Assembly (NCBI RefSeq): GCF_000332115.1
Contig: NC_020156.1
Location: forward strand, 2,543,501 to 2,607,500
Length of the DNA stretch: 64,000 nucleotides
Direction: 5' to 3'
Origin: Nonlabens dokdonensis DSW-6
GTDB taxonomy: Bacteria > Bacteroidota > Bacteroidia > Flavobacteriales > Flavobacteriaceae
Shown: positions 40,434 to 49,104 of the stretch, piece after piece
Layout: every line of letters begins with the position of its first letter
How positions within the stretch are numbered: the stretch's first letter is position 1
Position numbers and translations under genes: made by a program
Notes under the pieces: generated by a model
Told to the model about the DNA's origin: nothing
The model's database searches: none
The model's input: the letters and a program-made list of their open reading frames with translations, nothing else

Positions 40434-42767
40434 ATGTCGAACACTTCTAAAGTAGCTTTCGGTCAAAAAGTAGCCTTTGGGCTTGGAATGCTGGCAAATC
40501 AGATGTTTCCAGCTGCATTGGGTATTTTTATGGTCGTACTAGTTCAAAACCTTGGGTTTCCTACGTGGATGTGGGGAATATTGTTTTTTTTACCTAGAGT
40601 TTTTGATTCTATAACAGATCCGATTATGGGTTTCATTTCTGATAATACTAGATCTGTTTGGGGAAGGCGTAGACAATATGTGCTGATAGGAGCTGTTATG
40701 ATGGGAATATCATTCAGTCTCATGTGGCAACTTTATGAAGTTGATAGCCTCTCGTATAACTTTACCTACTTTTTATTATGGTCTTTAGTTTTCTATTTAG
40801 GGTTAACGATATTTAGTGTTCCTTACGTTGCTATGGGTTATGAAATGAGTGATGATTTTCATGAGCGTACTAATATTATGGCCGTAGCGCAATGGATAGG
40901 TCAATGGGCTTGGGTTATAGCTCCTTGGTTTTGGGTCATTATGTACGATCCAGAATGGTTTGAAAATGGAGCCGTCGCAACCAGAACGATAGCTGTTTGG
41001 GTAGGAGTGATATGCGCTATTCTAGCAATGGTTCCAGCATTTTTTATAAATAGCAAGTCCACCTTAGATGATGAAAGTTTAACGCCTCTCACCATGAAAA
41101 CCATAGGTGGAAGTTTAAAACAAATCATAGATAATTTCAAAGAAGCTTTTAAAATTGATGATTTCAAAAAACTATGTTTTTCTACGTTTTTAATTTTTAA
41201 CGCTTTCAATACGGTTGCTGGTTTTTCATTCTTTATAGTAGTTTACTATTTGTTTAATGGAGACGCAGGCGCTGCAGGAATTTGGCCTACTTTGCTAGGT
41301 AGTATTGGTGCTTTGGTAACTACATTTTTAGTGATTCCTATTGTGGCAAAAATGTCTAAAACGCTAGGTAAGAAAAAGGCTTTCCTTTGGTCTCAGGGAA
41401 TATCGATTATTGGATATGTAATGCTCTGGTTTTTGTTTATTCCTGGTAAACCATACATGTTTTTATTTGCCTTGCCGTTTTTCTCTTTTGGAATAGGTAG
41501 TTTATTTACTTTAATGATGTCTATGACTTCTGATGTTATCGACGTCGATGAATTAAATACTGGCAAAAGACGAGAAGGAGTATTTGGCGCAATTTACTGG
41601 TGGATGGTTAAATTTGGTTTTGCTATCGCAGGACTTCTAACTGGTGCAATCATGGCATTAGTTGGTTTTGTTCCTGACACAGTGAACTCAGAAGAATCTA
41701 TAACAGGAATTAGGTTGTTTTATTCAGGTCTTCCTATTGTTGGAACTCTTGCTGCCATGTGGATCATGCGTAATTATACATTAACGGAAGAAAAAGCACT
41801 AAAAATAGGAGCTCAACTGGCAGACAGAAAAAAGGAAAAAATCATACCTACAAGCTCTTCTTATTATGCTTTAGATAAACTGGTGTCTTTAGGAGCTCTT
41901 GAAGAGACTAAGTTCTCCACAGATTTAGACCCTAATATAAGTTCTCTAGAGCTTAGTGCTCAATTCAAAATAGCTTTAAATTCTGATTTACACGGTATTT
42001 GCTTCAGTCCATACAAAGAACATCAAGACGTAAAAGACCAGCTTTCGGGCACTCAAATCGATCAAAGAATGGCGGTAGTAGCTCCTTATGTAAAGTGGAT
42101 ACGTTCTTTCTCTACCACTAAAGGAAATGAATTAACACCATTATCTGCTAGGTCAAAAGGACTTAAGACTATGGTAGGAGCATGGATAAGCGGCAACAAA
42201 GAAAAGAACGATCTTGAGATGGAAAACCTTATCGCTCAAGCTCAAAAAGGAATGGTAGATATTGCTGTTATAGGAAACGAAGTTTTATTAAGAAATGAAT
42301 TGACACTGGAAGAGCTTATGGGCTACATCAAGCAATTTAAAGAAGCCATGCCTGATGTTCCCGTAGGTTATGTTGATGCTTACTATCAGTATGTTGAAAG
42401 AACAGAGTTAGTAGATATTTGCGATGTGATCTTAATTAATTGCTACCCTTTTTGGGAAGGCTGTGGAATTGATAACGCCACTGCTTACTTAAATGAGATG
42501 TACAACGTAGTAAAGAGTGTCTCAAAAGGTAAATCAGTAATAATTACAGAAACAGGCTGGCCTAACGAAGGTCAGAAAAATAAAAATGCAGACCCTTCTA
42601 ACGAGAATGCTATAAGGTACTTTGTAAATGTAACTAATTGGGCAAAAGAGAAAGGTGTAGAAACCTTCTACTTCTCATCATTTGATGAGTCTTGGAAAGT
42701 ACGTCAAGAAGGAGAGTTAGGAGCTCGTTGGGGACTTTGGAATAAAAACGAAAAACTAAAATACTAA
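40434..42767 (+). CDS. GPH-type sugar symporter fused to a GH17 domain
   Basis: A 777-aa fusion. Residues about 1-455 are a 12-helix transporter of the glycoside-pentoside-hexuronide:cation symporter family (MelB-like): FDSITDPIMGFISDNTRSVWGRRRQ, VFYLGLTIFSVPYVAMGYEMS and TSDVIDVDELNTGKRREG. After a linker of about 50 residues, 500-777 form a GH17 barrel with E616 in VIGNEVLLRN and E706 in ITETGWPN. With twelve helices both ends lie inside, so the hydrolase would be at the cytosolic mouth of the transporter. The GH17 part is clearly related along its whole length to the protein of the next gene, which starts one base after this stop. Import of beta-1,3-gluco-oligosaccharides is inferred. Confidence 0.9.
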   Translation: MSNTSKVAFGQKVAFGLGMLANQMFPAALGIFMVVLVQNLGFPTWMWGILFFLPRVFDSITDPIMGFISDNTRSVWGRRRQYVLIGAVMMGISFSLMWQLYEVDSLSYNFTYFLLWSLVFYLGLTIFSVPYVAMGYEMSDDFHERTNIMAVAQWIGQWAWVIAPWFWVIMYDPEWFENGAVATRTIAVWVGVICAILAMVPAFFINSKSTLDDESLTPLTMKTIGGSLKQIIDNFKEAFKIDDFKKLCFSTFLIFNAFNTVAGFSFFIVVYYLFNGDAGAAGIWPTLLGSIGALVTTFLVIPIVAKMSKTLGKKKAFLWSQGISIIGYVMLWFLFIPGKPYMFLFALPFFSFGIGSLFTLMMSMTSDVIDVDELNTGKRREGVFGAIYWWMVKFGFAIAGLLTGAIMALVGFVPDTVNSEESITGIRLFYSGLPIVGTLAAMWIMRNYTLTEEKALKIGAQLADRKKEKIIPTSSSYYALDKLVSLGALEETKFSTDLDPNISSLELSAQFKIALNSDLHGICFSPYKEHQDVKDQLSGTQIDQRMAVVAPYVKWIRSFSTTKGNELTPLSARSKGLKTMVGAWISGNKEKNDLEMENLIAQAQKGMVDIAVIGNEVLLRNELTLEELMGYIKQFKEAMPDVPVGYVDAYYQYVERTELVDICDVILINCYPFWEGCGIDNATAYLNEMYNVVKSVSKGKSVIITETGWPNEGQKNKNADPSNENAIRYFVNVTNWAKEKGVETFYFSSFDESWKVRQEGELGARWGLWNKNEKLKY

Positions 42768-42768
42768 C

Positions 42769-43677
42769 ATGTCATTTAGAAAAGAACAATTTTTACAATC
42801 AAATAGAGCGCAACATACGCAATCAGACGGTATTGTTTTAGATAGCTATAATGAAGAAGACTTAAAGCAACTCTGGCGTGATACATTAAAAAACGGTCAG
42901 CATGGAATATGTTTCAGTATGTATGAAGATGGTCAGGAACCTGGTGATCATATTACTGAAGAACAGGTGGAGCGTCGCATCAAAATTTTAAAGCCTTATA
43001 CAAAATGGATCCGTTCTTTTTCTTGTATTGAAGGTAATGAGTTTGTTGCGCATACTGCTCACAAGCATGGTCTCAAAACATTAGTAGGAGCATGGCTTAG
43101 TGATGATCTTGAGAAAAACGAGTTAGAAATCGAGGCGCTGATTGATTTAGCTAAAAAAGGAGTGGTAGATATAGCAGCAGTAGGTAATGAGGTACTCTAC
43201 CGCAATGACCTATCCGTTGAACAGCTTCTTGCATACATAAAAAGAGTAAAAGAAGCTATTCCAGATGTTCCAGTAGGTTATGTAGACGCCTATTATGAAT
43301 TTGTAGTACATCCAGAACTTGTTGAGAATTCTGATGTGATCCTTACTAATTGCTACCCATATTGGGAAGGAACTGCCATCGATTATTCCTTAGGTCATAT
43401 GAACGACATGTACCATCAAGTATTAAACGTTTGCAAAGGCAAAAGAGTAATTATAACCGAAACTGGATGGCCTAGTAAAGGAGAAAGTCTAGGAGCTGCT
43501 CATTCTACAGAAGTAAACGCAATGAAGTATTTCATTGACACACAAAAATGGTCTCAAAAAAACAAGATCGATGTTTTTTACTTTTCATCATTTGATGAAT
43601 CATGGAAGAAAGGAGATGAAGGTGAGGTAGGAGCTTACTGGGGACTTTGGGATAAAAATGAAAAATTAAAATTTTAG
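42769..43677 (+). CDS. Cytosolic GH17 glucanase-like protein
   Basis: A 302-aa GH17 protein without signal peptide. Acid/base candidate E141 in AAVGNEVLYRN; nucleophile candidate E231 in ITETGWPS; VFYFSSFDESWK near the C-terminus. It aligns by eye with residues about 475-777 of the preceding fusion (shared HGICFS, TKWIRSF/VKWIRSF, PDVPVGYVDAYY, CYPxWEG), so one arose from the other by tandem duplication. It probably acts in the cytosol on imported beta-1,3-gluco-oligosaccharides, as hydrolase or transglycosylase. It is one base from the fusion gene, so co-translated. Confidence 0.9.
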   Translation: MSFRKEQFLQSNRAQHTQSDGIVLDSYNEEDLKQLWRDTLKNGQHGICFSMYEDGQEPGDHITEEQVERRIKILKPYTKWIRSFSCIEGNEFVAHTAHKHGLKTLVGAWLSDDLEKNELEIEALIDLAKKGVVDIAAVGNEVLYRNDLSVEQLLAYIKRVKEAIPDVPVGYVDAYYEFVVHPELVENSDVILTNCYPYWEGTAIDYSLGHMNDMYHQVLNVCKGKRVIITETGWPSKGESLGAAHSTEVNAMKYFIDTQKWSQKNKIDVFYFSSFDESWKKGDEGEVGAYWGLWDKNEKLKF

Positions 43678-43765
43678 AACTATACTTTTTAATATAAACT
43701 ACAACTTGCTGAGGAGATGAAAATTCTACTTAGCAAGTTTTTAATTATAATCTTGATAGTAATTC

Positions 43766-43781
43766 CGCTTTCGCGAAAGCG
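43766..43781. repeat. 16-bp palindrome, copy 10
   Basis: Exact copy in the 140-bp gap between the cytosolic GH17 gene and the GH3 gene. Confidence 0.95.
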
Positions 43782-43817
43782 GGATAACAACCATCTTTAG
43801 AAAACAAGCTAGACCAC

Positions 43818-46142
43818 ATGATAAATAAAGTATTTAAACCCATATTTAGTGCCACTTTTTCAATCAGTATGTTGACCATTTTTTTAATGAGTTGTACAGA
43901 AAATAAATCCATCGATTTAGAAAATAATGACTCAATAGTAATTGAAAATAGTCGTCTTGATGGTCAAGTAGATTCATTATTAAACTTAATGACTTTAGAA
44001 GAGAAGATAGGTCAAATGAATCAATACAATGGTTTCATGGACTTTACGGGACCAGTGCCTGATGAAGACGAGTCCGAAATGAAATATGAACACATAAAAA
44101 TGGGATATGTTGGTTCTATGTTGAATGTGAGAGGTGTTGAAGAAGTAAGAGCAGTTCAAAGAATCGCAGTCGAAGAATCTCGATTAGGTATTCCATTAAT
44201 TTTTGGATATGATGTCATACATGGTTATCGAACTATGAGTCCAATTCCTCTTGCTGAGGCAGCGAGTTGGGATTTAGAAGCTGTTGAAGAGTCTGCACGC
44301 CTGGCTGCAAAAGAAGCTAGTGCTGCAGGTATTAACTGGACATTTGCTCCTATGGTAGATATATCTAGAGACGCCCGATGGGGCAGAGTTATGGAAGGAG
44401 CAGGTGAAGACCCTTTCTTAGGTAGTGAAATAGCTAAAGCTAGAGTGCAAGGATTTCAAGGTGATGATCTTGCGCACAAAGAATCTATTGTCGCTTGCGC
44501 TAAGCATTTTGCCGCTTATGGATTTCCCGAGGCAGGAAGAGAATATAATAATGCAGATTTAGGAACTTCAACTTTGTATAATAGCGTATTGCCACCTTTC
44601 AAAGCTGCAAACGACGCTGGTGTCCGAACGTTTATGAATAGTTTTAATCAACTTAATGGTATTCCTGCAACTGCAAACGATTTCTTACTCAGAGATATTT
44701 TAAAAGAGAAATGGCAGTTTGAAGGGTTTGTAGTTTCTGATTGGGGCTCAATAGCAGAATTAGTACCACATGGATTTGCGCCAGATGGAACAGCTGCCGC
44801 CAGATTAGCTGCAAATGCTGGTACTGATATGGATATGGAGTCCAACCTTTATGTAAATGAACTAGCTGGTTTAGTAAAAAGTGGTAAGGTCGACATCAAA
44901 ACAATTGACGATGCTGTCAAACGTATTTTGAAGGTGAAATTTGAATTGGGACTCTTTGATGATCCCTACAGGTACTGTAATCTTGAATCAGAAAAGAATG
45001 TCATAGGTAGTAAAGAAATTCAAGAAGGAGCATTGGATATGGCTTTAAAATCTATAGTTCTCCTCAAAAATGAGAATCAACTTTTACCACTTAACAAGGC
45101 CAATAAAAAAGTTGTTTTAATAGGTGCACTAGCTAGTGATAAAAATAGTCCTTTAGGAAATTGGAGAGCAACTGCTGTTGATGATTCGGCGATAAGTGTT
45201 CTAGAGGGAATGCAAGAGTACAACGAGAACATCATTTATTCAAGAGGTCCGGAACTAGTAGTTGGTAAAACTGCATTCTCAAAAGAGGTAAAGATCAACG
45301 ATAGCGATGTTTCAGGTTTTCAAGAAGCAATACAAACTGCAAAAAATGCAGATGTAGTAGTGTTAGTCTTAGGAGAGCACGGTTTGCAAAGTGGTGAAGG
45401 TAGAAGCAGGTCAGAGCTAGGACTGCCTGGCTTGCAGCAAAAATTGTTAGAGGATGTGTATCAAGTGAATAAAAATATCGTTTTGGTACTCAATAATGGA
45501 AGACCTCTGGCTATACCATGGGCCAAGGAAAATATTCCTGCAATAGTTGAAGTATGGCAACTAGGTTCCCAAAGCGGTAACGCGATAGCAAAAGTGTTAT
45601 ATGGTGACTACAATCCATCTGGTAAATTACCAATGACTTTTCCTAGAAGTGTAGGTCAGGTGCCTATCTATTACAATGGTAAAAGTACTGGAAGGCCAAA
45701 TTTACCTTCACCAGATTTTGTTTTTTGGTCTCATTATCAGGATGTACCGAATGATCCATTATGGGTTTTTGGTCACGGACTTAGTTATACAGATTTTGAG
45801 TATTCAAATCTTCAGATAGTTGACAATTTTTCAAAAGATAAATCAATCAAAATAACTGTTGATTTGAAAAATGCAGGACCAGTAAAAGGAAAAGAGGTGG
45901 TGCAGTTGTATATAAGAGACAGTTATTCTAAAGTTGTCAGACCATTGAAAGAATTAAAGGGTTTTCAACTAATTGACTTAGAAGTTATGGAATCAAGAGA
46001 AGTAGTTTTTAACCTAACAGAAAATGATTTGGGATATTTTGATAATGAAGGCAACTGGTTTTGTGACCCTGGTACTTTTGATGTTTTTTTAGGTGGAAGT
46101 TCAAACACTGAAATCAATTCTAGTTTTGAATTGACATTTTAA
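43818..46142 (+). CDS. GH3 beta-glucosidase (BglX-like) lipoprotein
   Basis: A 774-aa lipoprotein (IFLMSCTENKS) of typical BglX length. The N-terminal TIM barrel has LTLEEKIGQMNQ-like sequence, GIPLIFGYDVIHGYRT, WGRVMEGAGEDPFLGS, KHFAAYGFPEAGREYN, and nucleophile D308 in GFVVSDWGSI. The middle alpha/beta sandwich has LLKNENQLLPLNK and VLGEHGLQSGEGRSRSELGLPG, and the C-terminal fibronectin-III-like domain has VVQLYIRDSYSKVVRPLKELKGF. It cleaves terminal beta-linked glucose from oligosaccharides, most likely in the periplasm. It is the last plus-strand enzyme before the 339-bp gap and the T9SS protein. Confidence 0.94.
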   Translation: MINKVFKPIFSATFSISMLTIFLMSCTENKSIDLENNDSIVIENSRLDGQVDSLLNLMTLEEKIGQMNQYNGFMDFTGPVPDEDESEMKYEHIKMGYVGSMLNVRGVEEVRAVQRIAVEESRLGIPLIFGYDVIHGYRTMSPIPLAEAASWDLEAVEESARLAAKEASAAGINWTFAPMVDISRDARWGRVMEGAGEDPFLGSEIAKARVQGFQGDDLAHKESIVACAKHFAAYGFPEAGREYNNADLGTSTLYNSVLPPFKAANDAGVRTFMNSFNQLNGIPATANDFLLRDILKEKWQFEGFVVSDWGSIAELVPHGFAPDGTAAARLAANAGTDMDMESNLYVNELAGLVKSGKVDIKTIDDAVKRILKVKFELGLFDDPYRYCNLESEKNVIGSKEIQEGALDMALKSIVLLKNENQLLPLNKANKKVVLIGALASDKNSPLGNWRATAVDDSAISVLEGMQEYNENIIYSRGPELVVGKTAFSKEVKINDSDVSGFQEAIQTAKNADVVVLVLGEHGLQSGEGRSRSELGLPGLQQKLLEDVYQVNKNIVLVLNNGRPLAIPWAKENIPAIVEVWQLGSQSGNAIAKVLYGDYNPSGKLPMTFPRSVGQVPIYYNGKSTGRPNLPSPDFVFWSHYQDVPNDPLWVFGHGLSYTDFEYSNLQIVDNFSKDKSIKITVDLKNAGPVKGKEVVQLYIRDSYSKVVRPLKELKGFQLIDLEVMESREVVFNLTENDLGYFDNEGNWFCDPGTFDVFLGGSSNTEINSSFELTF

Positions 46143-46481
46143 ATAATAGGTCGTTTTAAGATGTAGTTTTAGCTATTTCGTCTTTTGAGGGATTTAAGTT
46201 TTTTTTAAGTATTTTTTCAATCGTTAGAGTAAGGTTATAGAATCACTTTATTACCACAACATTACTACATCATTTATGAATATTTAAACAATTATTTAAA
46301 TATCAAGTCTCTACAGAGAATGTTTCAAGTATTTAATAATCAGTGATTTATTGTTTTTTTTCACTTTGCATTGTAAAATTACGATCTGTATGTTTTTTGT
46401 AAAGGTCTTATTTTGATGTTGTAAGTATCTATTCATTAAATTCATAACGTTAATTAAAATTATTCTTTTAAATCTTGTACT
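46143..46481. other. Long AT-rich intergenic region with candidate operator
   Basis: No gene. The region has no good terminator hairpin after the GH3 gene. It carries the shared 16-base motif at 46260-46275. GGTCTTATTT at 46404-46413 also occurs at 25864-25873, downstream of the other motif copy, but at a different spacing (144 versus 78 bases). Confidence 0.6.
46260..46275. promoter_or_regulatory. Shared 16-base motif, copy 2 (candidate operator)
   Basis: CATTACTACATCATTT, identical to 25786-25801. It ends 206 bases before the ATG of the T9SS-secreted binding protein; the other copy ends 230 bases before the first enzyme gene. The similar distance and gene context suggest a shared regulator. 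Confidence 0.45.
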
Positions 46482-48077
46482 ATGAAAAAAATTACTTTTC
46501 TTTTAATTCTATTTATTACTAATTTGGGTTTTGCCCAACCGAGCACATCACCAGCGGCTCCGACAAATAACGCAGTCGATGTGATTTCTATTTTTGGAGA
46601 TACATACACTAATATTGCTACTAATTACGACCCAAACTGGGGCCAGTCTGGACACACTCAGGTAAATCCAGCTTTTGATCCAGGTAACGGTGAACTCCTT
46701 CTAGCTTATCCTAACTTTAACTATCAAGGGACAGAGTTGACATCAACTAATGCTTCAACTATGGAATTCTTGCATGTGGATATATGGACATCAGCATCTC
46801 CTGGTGCAACCGATATCCAAGTAAGTCCAATCAATAGTGGATCAGGAGCAGGAGAAACATTAGTTTCTATCGCTTATACTTCTGGTACATGGACGTCAGT
46901 TGATATACCTAAATCTTCTTTTACAGGTATGACTTGGGATAATGTTTTTCAAATGAAATTCGCTGCTAATGGTCCTGGAAGTACAGTGCCAGTAGATATT
47001 TATTTAGATAACGTTTATTTCTGGAAGAATCCAACGGTAGCTGGTGCTGATGCGACTTTAAGCACTGTTGAGATTGATAATGCACCACTAGCTAATTTTT
47101 CTGCTGGAGTTTTCTCCTATAATGTAGACCTTCCTGCTGGAACTACAACGGTTCCACAAGTGACACTAGCTACTGCTACTGATGCAGGCGCAACTGTAGT
47201 TATAAATCAAGCGACTGCTCTTCCTGGTGATGCGACGATAGGGGTAACCTCTGCAAACGGAATGAGTAATGAAACTTATACTATCTCTTTTGCTGCCGTA
47301 GGTCCTTCAATGGGTACAGCAACACCTCCTAATAGACCTGCTGCTGATGTGATTTCAATTTTTAGTGACGCCTATACTGATATTGCTGTTGATACATTTG
47401 ATACTTCATGGTGTCCTGGTGGCACTTCTGATGTGGTAGTTGCAGGAGAGGCGATGAAAAGAATCGATGGACTTGGATGTGAAGGAATAGACTGGCAAGG
47501 TGCAAGAACTATTGATGCTACAGGATTTACTCACTTTCATATGGATGTATTTATTGATGAGCCTAACTTGATAGGTAAAGAAATTAACATGAAGTTCTCT
47601 CAATGGGGTGGAACAGGTGGTGAAGTTTCTGCTTTCAACATTAATGTAGGTGATGGTGCAGCAGCTGCACAAACTCTGGTAAATGGTTGGAATATCATTG
47701 ATGTAACTATCGATACTGCGTTCACAGGTGATACTACAAGAAATGACATTGTTCAATTTGTGATTACTTCAAACGTACCTACCATATGGTACGATAATTT
47801 ATATTTACATAAAAACACTACAGCTAGTGTAAATGATTTTAGTATAGCGCCATTTAAGGTATATCCAAACCCTTCTTCAAGCGAATGGACTATCTCTTCT
47901 ACAGATACTATTTTACAATCGGTTCAAGTTTATGATCTTTCAGGTAAACTAGTGATTAGTCAAGAAGTGAATAATGATTCTGTTTTGATCGATGCGAATA
48001 GCTTAACAAGTGGTGTATACATTGCTAAAGTGACTTCTGCTGAAGGTACTCAGAACTTAAAGCTAGTTAAAAATTAG
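46482..48077 (+). CDS. T9SS-secreted protein with two SIFSD-type beta-sandwich modules
   Basis: A 531-aa exported protein: signal peptide (MKKITFLLILFITNLGFAQ); first module about 34-185 (DVISIFGDTYTNIATNYDPNW ... IYLDNVYFW pattern); a cadherin-like beta domain about 195-275; second module about 290-440 (DVISIFSDAYTDIAVDTFDTSW ... IWYDNLYLHK pattern); and a T9SS sorting domain about 455-531 (FKVYPNPSSSEWTI, GVYIAKVTSAEG). The modules match the C-terminal part of lipoproteins A and B. No catalytic motif. It probably binds glucan outside the cell. A terminator follows. Confidence 0.82.
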   Translation: MKKITFLLILFITNLGFAQPSTSPAAPTNNAVDVISIFGDTYTNIATNYDPNWGQSGHTQVNPAFDPGNGELLLAYPNFNYQGTELTSTNASTMEFLHVDIWTSASPGATDIQVSPINSGSGAGETLVSIAYTSGTWTSVDIPKSSFTGMTWDNVFQMKFAANGPGSTVPVDIYLDNVYFWKNPTVAGADATLSTVEIDNAPLANFSAGVFSYNVDLPAGTTTVPQVTLATATDAGATVVINQATALPGDATIGVTSANGMSNETYTISFAAVGPSMGTATPPNRPAADVISIFSDAYTDIAVDTFDTSWCPGGTSDVVVAGEAMKRIDGLGCEGIDWQGARTIDATGFTHFHMDVFIDEPNLIGKEINMKFSQWGGTGGEVSAFNINVGDGAAAAQTLVNGWNIIDVTIDTAFTGDTTRNDIVQFVITSNVPTIWYDNLYLHKNTTASVNDFSIAPFKVYPNPSSSEWTISSTDTILQSVQVYDLSGKLVISQEVNNDSVLIDANSLTSGVYIAKVTSAEGTQNLKLVKN

Positions 48078-48097
48078 GAAAGTTAATTTTGTTTAGA

Positions 48098-48129
48098 ATA
48101 AAAGGGTTGTCTAATGGCAACCCTTTTTT
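48098..48129 (+). terminator. Intrinsic terminator
   Basis: Inverted repeat AAAGGGTTG (48101-48109) and CAACCCTTT (48118-48126), 8-nt loop, extended by flanking A/T runs. It closes the T9SS protein transcript and the glucan locus. From here to 48348 I see nothing further. Confidence 0.8.
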
Positions 48130-48348
48130 ATTATACCTTTTTAAATGATTCGTAAATCAAAGAAATAAATACATGCAGTAGGAGCACTAAAACTTCAATA
48201 ACTTCAAAGAAAAAAGGTCTCCCTAATCTATATTATTATAAGCTACATTTTATGTGAATTATCAGTAAATGCCTACTTTGCATTTAATCATAAATCTAAA
48301 GAGCGAATTTTTAACATATATTCTCTACGATTATATTTATTTTTAAAA

Positions 48349-49104
48349 ATGGGGAAAAAGGAATTTTCATCGAAAACTTTTAATAAAAGCCTAATTGTCT
48401 TTATAGCAATCTTGTTTGTTGTAAATGTGATAACTGTGTTTTTCTTCGACTTGATGATTTCAAAAATATTTCGTTTGGCGAGCTCTATATCAATCGTACT
48501 ATTTTTATTATACCATAAGTTCAATCACCGATTAGTTTATATCGTATTAGCTATAATAGTTGTGTCAGATATTGCAATAGTAGGTTACGAACATACCTGG
48601 GGAGTTTTACTTTACGGAATATCTACAACAGTAGCATACTCTCTTCTTGGATTAAACGTACTCAGATTTGTTCAATGGAGACAAGTGAATTGGTACGAAT
48701 ATCTTATATATATGTTTATACTAGTTTTCAATGTTTACGTATTTAATTTTTTAGTGAATAATATAAGTGTTGATTTTGAATCAGACATAGCTTTTTATTC
48801 CATTAAGATTTGTGGGATAGTAGGCATTGCAATGTGTTTATTCTCGGGCTTGTATAATTCTACTAGATTGAGTTTTAAAACTGCATATTATATGTATGCT
48901 ACTTTTGGGTTAGTGTTTTCAGATTTTGCTGCTTTATTAGCCTACTATTATAAGATGGAGCCTTTTCTTTTCTACTTCTTAGACAGGACACTCTACCTAT
49001 TTGCATTTTACTGTCTTGTGAAATACGTCTTTTTTTATACGGAAGAGCAAAGCAACCTAGATAATAGTATCAAAGGATCTTTCGAGGATTCAAAAGTCCT
49101 TTAG
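48349..49104 (+). CDS. Polytopic membrane protein, possibly YhhN-like (first of a pair)
   Basis: A 251-aa protein with seven or eight hydrophobic segments and a short charged C-terminal tail. The pattern of a short positively charged N-terminus, a SDIAIVG motif after the third helix, and GLVFSDFAALLAYYYKMEPF ... LYLFAFYCLVKYV near the end recalls YhhN/TMEM86 lysoplasmalogenase-type proteins, but sequence identity by eye is low. It resembles the protein at 50691 in size and layout. Its 3' end overlaps the convergent FAD oxidase gene by 35 bases. Confidence 0.65.
   Translation: MGKKEFSSKTFNKSLIVFIAILFVVNVITVFFFDLMISKIFRLASSISIVLFLLYHKFNHRLVYIVLAIIVVSDIAIVGYEHTWGVLLYGISTTVAYSLLGLNVLRFVQWRQVNWYEYLIYMFILVFNVYVFNFLVNNISVDFESDIAFYSIKICGIVGIAMCLFSGLYNSTRLSFKTAYYMYATFGLVFSDFAALLAYYYKMEPFLFYFLDRTLYLFAFYCLVKYVFFYTEEQSNLDNSIKGSFEDSKVL

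Noticed and set aside
40434..42767. MFS-GH17 reading frame as two genes joined by a frameshift error
   Set aside because: The frame is continuous, the linker is protein-like, and no start codon with a family-like N-terminus appears at the junction. Only resequencing could exclude an error fully.
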